Source of the DNA: Cytospora piceicola
Lineage: Eukaryota; Ascomycota; Sordariomycetes; Diaporthales; Cytosporaceae
Reading direction: 5' to 3'
DNA: 64,000 bases
Assembly: GCA_023375675.1 (NCBI GenBank)
Contig: JALQBC010000013.1
Span: 248,001-312,000 of the forward strand
Part shown: in pieces, positions 56,661-64,000 of the stretch
How positions within the stretch are numbered: position 1 is the stretch's first letter
How the letters are laid out: every line of letters begins with the position of its first letter
Made by a program: the position numbers and the translations under genes
The notes under the pieces: generated by a model
The model's database searches: none
The model's input: the letters and a program-made list of their open reading frames with translations, nothing else
Told to the model about the DNA's origin: nothing

Positions 56661-59600
56661 TAGTATTAAAAGGTATGAACTTATAGTTAGTAACTATAAG
56701 TTTATACCTTTTAGTATTAACTACGAAACTTACTTAAAGTTAACGCTTTTTAGTACTAGACTTTAATACTTAAAAGTAGAAAAAATATAATATATAGTAT
56801 TATAAATAATAAAGAACGACTAAATATATATCCTTACTCGATATCTTAATCTTTGTTATTACCTTCGTTACTATTAAAATCGTCGTTACCTTTAAAGCTG
56901 TTATTACTTTTATTTATAATATCGTTTAACGTTACTTTTTATACTAACGACGATATATTATTACTCGACGGCTAAAGGGCGGCTAGTCGTATTAAACGTT
57001 AACGTATAGTAGTCTCGATTTCGGTACTTAATTTTATATCCGGAGACTAGCGTTTTAAGGATTATTCTAAAGTATACTAGTCGTCGTTAAAAATCCGACG
57101 TTTTAAAGTTAGCTTTATAATACTCGAAACCGGCTATTATCTAATAGCAATACCCTTAACAGTACTTTTAGTAAAGATACCTTTAATAATAATACTTTTA
57201 GTAATAACACCTTTAGTAAAAATACCTTTAATAGTAATACCTTTAGTAGCTACTATACCCTTTATAGCGATAACCGCTTTACCCTTCCTAGAAGCTTTAC
57301 CTTAAGGTAATAGCTATAAAGTCTGATTATCGTTTCCGGCAGGCTTTTAACTTTTAAAGTATACGCGTACTTTTACGTAAGCGATCGAAACGTAGTCGTT
57401 AATCGACTTAAATATATCGCGGTTTATATAGTAGCCGTCTGTTAACCGGTATTATAAAAAATTACTTCTCTTTAAGAATAAATAGAGGTATTCGGAATAT
57501 ACGTGTTCTTTTAGGTCGGTAAGGATATCGTCGTTACTCGAGAGGATATTTCGAAGCTTCTTAAAGAGGTTTTTAACTTTCCTTACGAGGTTTAACGGCG
57601 CGATCTAGGGTTTTACTCTTTAATAGCACTCTGCTATATACTTCTTAAACTAGTAGGAGATATTAGTCTCGAATTTATAATACTAATAATAGTATTCCCG
57701 CGGTAATAGTATAAAGGTCGGGTTACAGAACTCGTGCTTTAAACTTTAAAGATATCGATGAAAATTACAGGTCTGCGTAGATCCGTATTTATAAGCCTTA
57801 TAAATAAAAGTCTTTTCCTTCTATTCGTTACTTTAGCCCCTCTTTTATAGACTGCGATCCTACGTAGCCTTACGGTTGTTTTAAGAATCTTAGAGTGCTT
57901 ACGACAGAGAAGGCTTTAAAACCTGTCCGGCCTTCTACTTCTAAATAATAGCTTCGTCGATCTTTTAAAAGTTACCTTAAAAAGGAGAGTATAGTATACC
58001 CTTCTTATAATTCTCTGAACGTTAATACTCTTTCTACCTATACCGAAAGTTAGTCTCGAAATAACAGATAAAGTACTAGAATATTTTCGATAGCCCTTAG
58101 TTAGGCTTACCGCGGTCGTTTATATATCTTTAATAAAATTTAAAGGATTAATACACGCTAAAAACACTTATTAAACTCTTTCGGTAAAAGCCGTATTTAT
58201 AAACTATCGTCGGAGGCGATCGCTTTTTTAAAAGTATATAACTTTAGCGGTATTAATTTAAGTTCCTTTTATCTTTATATCTCTTTCGCTTCCCGGTATA
58301 GTCGATATAGTTATAACGGAGGTATTTTTAAAAAAACTCGTAAGCTTAATCGAAAACCCTTTCCGTATCGAGATAAGAGTTAATATCCCGATAAGCTTTT
58401 AAAGCTTCTTAGTTAAAGAATAATCTCTAGTAAGTATTATACCTATACCTTTAGTTGTTATAAAACCGGTTAAGGTAATACTAGTACTAACCGGCGTTAA
58501 GGTTGAGGTTAAAAGCAGAGTAAGCTTAGTACGGGTACCGGAAAGAAAGCAGCTAGTTTTAACTATTTATAAGATATGCGTATAAAGGGTCTAGTGTATC
58601 GAAGTCGGGAAACGAAGAGTCGGGGGCTTTTATATTTAGGTATTCTTTAAGAGAAGCCTATCGCTTTCTGCTAAGTTTAAAGTTAAGCTTTTAAAACGGA
58701 CTACTCGTTAAGATCTATAATAAGTAAGTAAATTAAGCTAGCTAAAATAAAAGATCCGACTTACCTATAACTTTATTAGTAATATTACTATTTTAAGTAA
58801 CGCTATAAAACTTATTTTAAAAGCTCTTTACCGGATCGAATAGGTCTAAGTATATAACAGGACCTTCTACCGGCAATAATTCGCTTTAATACTCCGAGAA
58901 TATTACCGAGTTCGGAGGTTCTCGCGTAGCAGGTATATAGCGGAAAAGGCTATACTTAAATAGTACGATCGGGAAGCTTTAACGGTCTATAATTAACTAC
59001 TAAACCTCGAATATAAAGTTTAGTAAGTAGCGGTCTTCGCTTAGCCGCCGGTAGCTAACCTTTTAAACGGCTTAAGTAACTTATTATAAAACGTTATAAA
59101 TAATCTAAAAAAGGAACCGCTCTTAATAAATACTTAGTTCGGGCTTATAAAGGTCGAAGCGTGCTACAGCTTTATTATATTACGTATAAAAATCCGAAGA
59201 GACTAATATAGTATATAAAGTGCCGATCGTATAGCTAAGGGAGCGTAGCTAGCTATAGTAAAAGATATAGAAAGGACAGATATATATTCCGTCGAGAAGT
59301 ATATAGGTTTTAAACTCCGATTTACCGAAGCCGTAGCTTTAAAAAATAGCTAAGCAGCCCTATTAAATCCGAAACGCCTCTTAAGTCGACATATTATCGA
59401 CTGATCTTTTTTCGTAATCTATATAAAGCAGAGGTTTAGCCTCTATAAGCTTTTCCTTAATAATTCGTATTTTCTTCTTTATCGAAACGGTCTTAAGTAC
59501 TATCTTAAGATCCTCGTTCGTCTGCTTAGCCTATTACTTATACTAAGCCTAATATATCCCGAAGAACCTTAGTAAACGTCGAGCTACTACTAGATTCTCT

Positions 59601-61223
59601 ATAACTATAGTAAGCTATTAGAGAATAAGAAGGCGTTAAGCCTAAAGAGTCTCGAAATCTCGTAAGACTTTTTATTAATATACGCTGATTATAAGGTCGA
59701 AGAGAAACTAAGTCTAGCCCTTTACTTAGTTTAAAAAGCCTATTATAACTGCTATATTAGCCTTTATATAATAGTATAAGGCCCTTTAGCGATAAGTAAA
59801 CGGTATAAAAGCCTTTAAGGATAGTGTAAATAGTAAAGCTAGGAAGAGGGTATTTTAGCTAGTTAAGAAGTCGAAAGCTTATAGGTTTAGGAAATCGTCG
59901 GCCTTTACTAATATAATTTTAGCTAACAGGATTAAATAAAAGTTATACCGGAAGCTATTTACGATATCTTTAAGGCGTTTATTATATTTCTTTTTAGAGA
60001 TACCGGGTATAAGTTGTTTATCTTGAATACTCTTCTGAAAATTATAAGACTTTAGTTTCGACGTAAGAATATCTTTAAGACCGACTAAAAATACTTCGTC
60101 GTTAACCTTTTAGTAGGTATATACTTTAGCGATAATTATATAGTTATTTTAAACGTAAAGCTTAAACGCTCTTTCAGGCCTATCCTTATCTTTAATATCG
60201 CCGAGCTTTTAGATAATTATAGCCTTTTATAGCTCGACGACCTTTTTAATACTTTCGCCTTAACTTATAACCGCTGTCGGGTTACCTTCGCGGATAATCC
60301 TACGCTATATCTTTATAATAAGAAGTCTATACTCTTACCTGTTTAGTTATTAAGGTACTTCGACGATCGTAGTAAGTAAGAAATAAGTATCGATACCGGT
60401 TAAAGTTAAAATAGGTATAAAGAGTTTTCGAATATAGGAAGTAAATATATATCGTAAAGCCGACGTATCGAAGTATAAGAGCTTACTTTTATACACGACG
60501 ATTAAAACCTAATATAAGCTACCTTTTTCTTTTAACAGATTTATAATCGCTATACGTATAAAGGCCGACTTAATATAGTTTCGGACTTTTTATTAAGAAT
60601 CGGCGGTTATATTTACTATATACGTGCCTCTTATATTTACTTCCGATAAAACTACCTTAATAAGAAAGAACCTTAAACTGCCTCCCTGTTAAATAAGTTA
60701 GACTAACCTATTTAGTTCGCTATTACTAATTTAAGCCTATTAGTCTATAGTCTTAAAGGCGTTATTAAGGAAGCGTGTTTAGTTTAGCTATATAAACACC
60801 TTAAATCTATCTTTCGTCCCTTATTAAAACTGTAGAGGGCTATCGGCCGGCTTGTCGTCCCCCCGGATATAAAAAGACTGCTTAGCGATAGTAGTAGTAG
60901 TAGCGGTAGTAGTAACGGTAGTAGTAACGGCTTACTTTTATATATCGACTTCTTATAGATTTAGTTAATATAAAGGTAAGGACTAAGATATTTAAAGAGT
61001 TTAAACTTACTATTAATATTATTTTATTATAAATATAAGGATCGTTAATAGTTTATTAGCCTTTTATAGCTTCCGAGGTAGCGATAAAGGTAGCTTTCGA
61101 AAGCGATATCTTATCCTTCGAATTATTTATATTAGTAATAAAATAGAAAACAGTATATAGTATCGAGCTTACCTTACTTATAGTGTCCGGTTTCTGTTAT
61201 TTTATAGACGTAGCTAAGAATTA

Positions 61224-61430
61224 AGGTCTAAGGGATAAGGTCTAGGGGATGAGGTCTGTAGAGATATGGTCTGGTAGATGAGGTCTGGGAATTAAGGTAT
61301 AGCAGATGAGGTCTGGGAATTAAGGTCTGGGAATTAAGGTCTGGGAATTAAGGTCTGGGAATTGAGGTCTGGGAATTGAGGTCTAGGAATTGAGGTTTAA
61401 GGGATGAGGTATAGTAGAAGAGGTTTATAG
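61224..61430. repeat. 14-bp minisatellite (AAGGTCTGGGAATT)
   Basis: Six near-perfect units in the middle (about 61,300-61,395) and degenerate ones on both sides. It retains TpG (in TCTGGG) inside a block that has otherwise lost it. Confidence 0.93.
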
Positions 61431-61549
61431 AGATCTGAAAATTCCGAGAAAGTTCGTATAAAGGAGGTAAGCCTTTAAATCTGTATACCTAAGTTACCTA
61501 CTTAGCGGTTACTTAAGGCTATTAATATAGCTTTAAACGATTTTAAAGT

Positions 61550-61810
61550 ATATTAGTAGCTTTTAGAAATAACTCCGAAATCTTAAACCGGTCTCCTTTA
61601 TACCTTAGAATATCGGAGGGTTATAGTAAACTCTTAAAAGTCTTAGACCGCTCTCTTTTATACTTTAATAATATCGGTAGCCTATAGAAATAACTTTAAA
61701 ACTATAAACCGGTTTCCTTTATACTTTAAAATATCGGAAGGCTATAATAAGCTTTTAAAAGTCTTAAACCGCTTTCCTTTATACCTTAGAATATTAGAAG
61801 GCTATAAAGT
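61550..61810. repeat. 60-61-bp tandem repeat, four copies
   Basis: TCTTAAACCG or a variant recurs at 61581, 61641, 61702 and 61762, each followed by a TTTATACYTTARAATAT-type segment. Confidence 0.9.
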
Positions 61811-62551
61811 AACTTAGCTAATAATAAAGCTAATAAAAGTAAGAGAGATAACACTAAGATAGCCTTAAGTAGTCGATAAAAAGCTAAAAGCTATTAACAG
61901 AAAGGCGTTAAATAATAGCCTTAAGCTAAAGGAAATCGCTATAACGGCTTTAAGCCCGAGTTTTAAGCTTTTTAATTATTACTACCTACTTAAGCTGTAT
62001 ATATCGTCTTCGAGACTATTAGATCTTAGCCTCGAAACACTATATACTTTACCTTTTACCTTTTATAAACACGATAGACTCGGTAGATAGTATATAGCTA
62101 ACCTTATCGCGACGTGTCTTCTTATAGCAGACCGTTTAAACGAATCGTAGATCCGTATTAAGCAGCGGTCTATAAAACAACTTTAAGGACTAGGCTAAAA
62201 AGCAGGCTATCCCGATCGAAGACTAAAAAGGATAAGAAGAGCTTATAGTCCTCTTTACGCTTTAAGAATTTAAGCTATTATAAGATAACCTACTCGGGCC
62301 GGAGCTGCTCCCCTTTATAAATATAACTAAATATAAAATCCGGGAGTAAACGGATAAGTAAGATCCTGCTTTAACTAAAGTAAATCTTATCGAAATATAT
62401 ATCTAAGTCTGTCCTTATTATCTAAGTTTTAAAAGGTATGTTATTAACTATTACTTAAAGTAAACTCTTCCGACGTTACGTAGTAGCTTAATAGCTAGCT
62501 TTAGAATAGCTAGGTTAGGAAACCTTATAGTAACCTGTTAAGTAACTTTTG

Positions 62552-62638
62552 TTATAACAGATATAGCAGATATAGTAGCCGTAGCAGATATAGTAGCTAT
62601 AGCAGATATAGTAGCCGTAGTAGCTGTAGTAGCTACCT
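62552..62638. repeat. Short-period repeat (GCAGATATAGTAGCCGTA)
   Basis: Four to five units of 18 bp that decay into TAGCTG units. Confidence 0.85.
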
Positions 62639-63214
62639 AATAAGCCGAACTAGTTTAAAATAATAGCTATAGAGCTTTATAGTAAACTTACTAATCGATA
62701 TATCTTCTAGGTTTATAATAAGTAAAAGATATAGTAGTAAGGACTACTAATCGTTTACCTAATAATTATAAACGTTATAGCCGACGTTATAACCGACGAT
62801 AGCCTATAATAGAATCCGAGCGTATATAAGATAATGTTACACGAGGTCTTAAACGTAGCCGGGATAAAACATTAAGATATAGAAATTTATACTTAGAGTA
62901 AGAATATTTAAGGCTTATATTTAAAGCAGTAAGGTCTTGTTAAGCTTATTATACGTAATATCGACGTAAAGCTATCGTTTTTCCGGCTTATCTTACTACT
63001 CTTTATTAAACAAAAAGAAACCTTTAAAGATATATATAAACCCGATATACCTCGAGCTTCCGTCGGCTTAAACACAGCCTAACTAAACAGGCAGCTAGCT
63101 ACCCTACGCTAATAAACTCTTTTATAAAAAAAAGACTAAGTAACGGCTAAACAGGCTAAGTAATAAACGACGGTAAGTATTAGTCTAGTCTATATCGATA
63201 TATTAACAGGTATT

Positions 63215-63475
63215 TAATTATAGATATAACAGAATATAATGTTTAGTAAGGTGTTTAGATTAAGGAATAGAGTTAGTAATACTAGTTAATATATTGTTTA
63301 TAGAGATAACAGAGTGTAATATTTAGTAGGGTGTTTAGATTTAAAGAAAGGAGTTAGTAATACTAGTTTAGTAATAAAACTGTACGATATATTAAAGTAG
63401 TATTTATTTTATAAATATAATAAGATATATAACGTTAAGTAGGGTATTCGGATTAAGAAATAAGTTAGTAATACC
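63215..63475. repeat. Diverged repeat of about 80-110 bp, three copies
   Basis: Copies near 63,221, 63,301 and 63,415 share GATATAACAGARTRTAAT-like starts and GTTAGTAATAC-like ends. Confidence 0.75.
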
Positions 63476-64000
63476 TAAGTACTTAAGTAGTCTTTAAGTA
63501 ATAAAACTAGATAGCAGCCCGATTTATAAAGTATCGAATATAAGCTTTAAAAATATTATAAGGCTAGTTAACACTAAAAGGTACTAAAACGTTTAATTAA
63601 TCAGGTTTAAAGTTAATACCTATAGATGTTAACTCGGGTACTAGTTATACTTTTTTTTTAGTAGGTATATAAGTAATAAATAAATATTGTATACGTTATA
63701 ATTAGTATCTAATTAAGGTAAATTATAGTAGTAGGAATTATTTAAATAGTATTATTTTGGTATTAAATAATGTTAACTCTATATAAAAAGATATATCTTT
63801 TACGCCTTACTAAGGTCTTAACTTTAAGCTCCTCTTCTACCGCCTTTAATACGGTAGCTACTTTTTTTTTAAAAGACTCGACCTTAACGTCCTTTAAGTA
63901 TAAAGCCTTATTTAAGCTCGAAATAGGACGTCGCTTTTTATATATATTAATACGCTTAGCCGTGCTATTATCTAAGGTTATAATAGAAATACTATATTTA

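Larger units (their letters stand above)
53831..64000. other. Second RIP block, repeat-derived, no intact gene
   Basis: Ten kb of AT-rich DNA with very few CpA/TpG but many CpG and TpA. No frame of useful length survives on either strand. It contains several tandem arrays (listed separately) and at least one stretch reading like a mutated coding frame (about 60,083-60,720). It continues past the window end. Confidence 0.85.

Overview
This 64-kb window is nuclear DNA of a filamentous ascomycete (Pezizomycotina). The genes carry short introns (58-81 bp, with a few longer) with GTAAGT/GTACGT-type donors, CTAAC/CTGAC branch sites and AG acceptors. The protein set is typical of such fungi: sedolisin, GH3, GH79, Erg24, Atg27, DUF2828, DUF3176 and DUF2855. 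Two large AT-rich blocks are almost free of CpA and TpG but keep CpG, which is the signature of repeat-induced point mutation (RIP). No virus, bacterial operon, rRNA or convincing tRNA was seen. The genus cannot be named from the sequence alone.

Positions 1-40,400 are the ordinary gene-bearing part. In order: the 3' two-thirds of an ABC-A lipid-type transporter (+); a secreted S53 protease (-); a DUF2828 vWA protein (-); a C2H2-like zinc-finger protein with possible extra 5' exons (-); a small SMP/LEA-like gene interrupted by two in-frame stops (-); a DUF3176 membrane protein (-); a gene-poor 5.2-kb stretch with microsatellites; a GH79 glycosidase (+); a GH3 beta-glucosidase (+); the sterol C-14 reductase Erg24 (-); the autophagy receptor-like Atg27 (+); and an intronless MGH1-like glycosidase (-). 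The secreted S53 protease, GH79, GH3 and MGH1-like enzymes point to growth on plant or other polymeric material. Erg24 and Atg27 are housekeeping.

From about 40,430 the character changes. There is a 219-bp tandem duplication, a 2.3-kb TAAG/TTAGCTAG tetranucleotide field, a GC-rich near-perfect 82-bp hairpin, and then a 7,457-bp element (43,803-51,259). That element has 52-bp terminal inverted repeats and is flanked by the 6-bp direct repeat ATTACG. Its interior is mutated to near-pure A/T plus CpG. Its right end lies only about 180 bp upstream of an intact DUF2855 gene (51,438-52,511), which is a gene island between two RIP blocks. After that gene come two GC-rich minisatellites, one with alternating unit types, and then a second RIP block to the window end (about 53,830-64,000). 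The second block holds many tandem arrays and at least one stretch that looks like a mutated coding frame.

The most interesting items are the TIR-bounded element and its effect on the DUF2855 promoter, the satellite-plus-hairpin structure beside it, the SMP-like gene whose two stop codons fit C-to-T changes (or recoding), and a possible membrane-anchored alternative start of the GH3 enzyme. All domain names rest on recognising motifs by eye; no database search was run.
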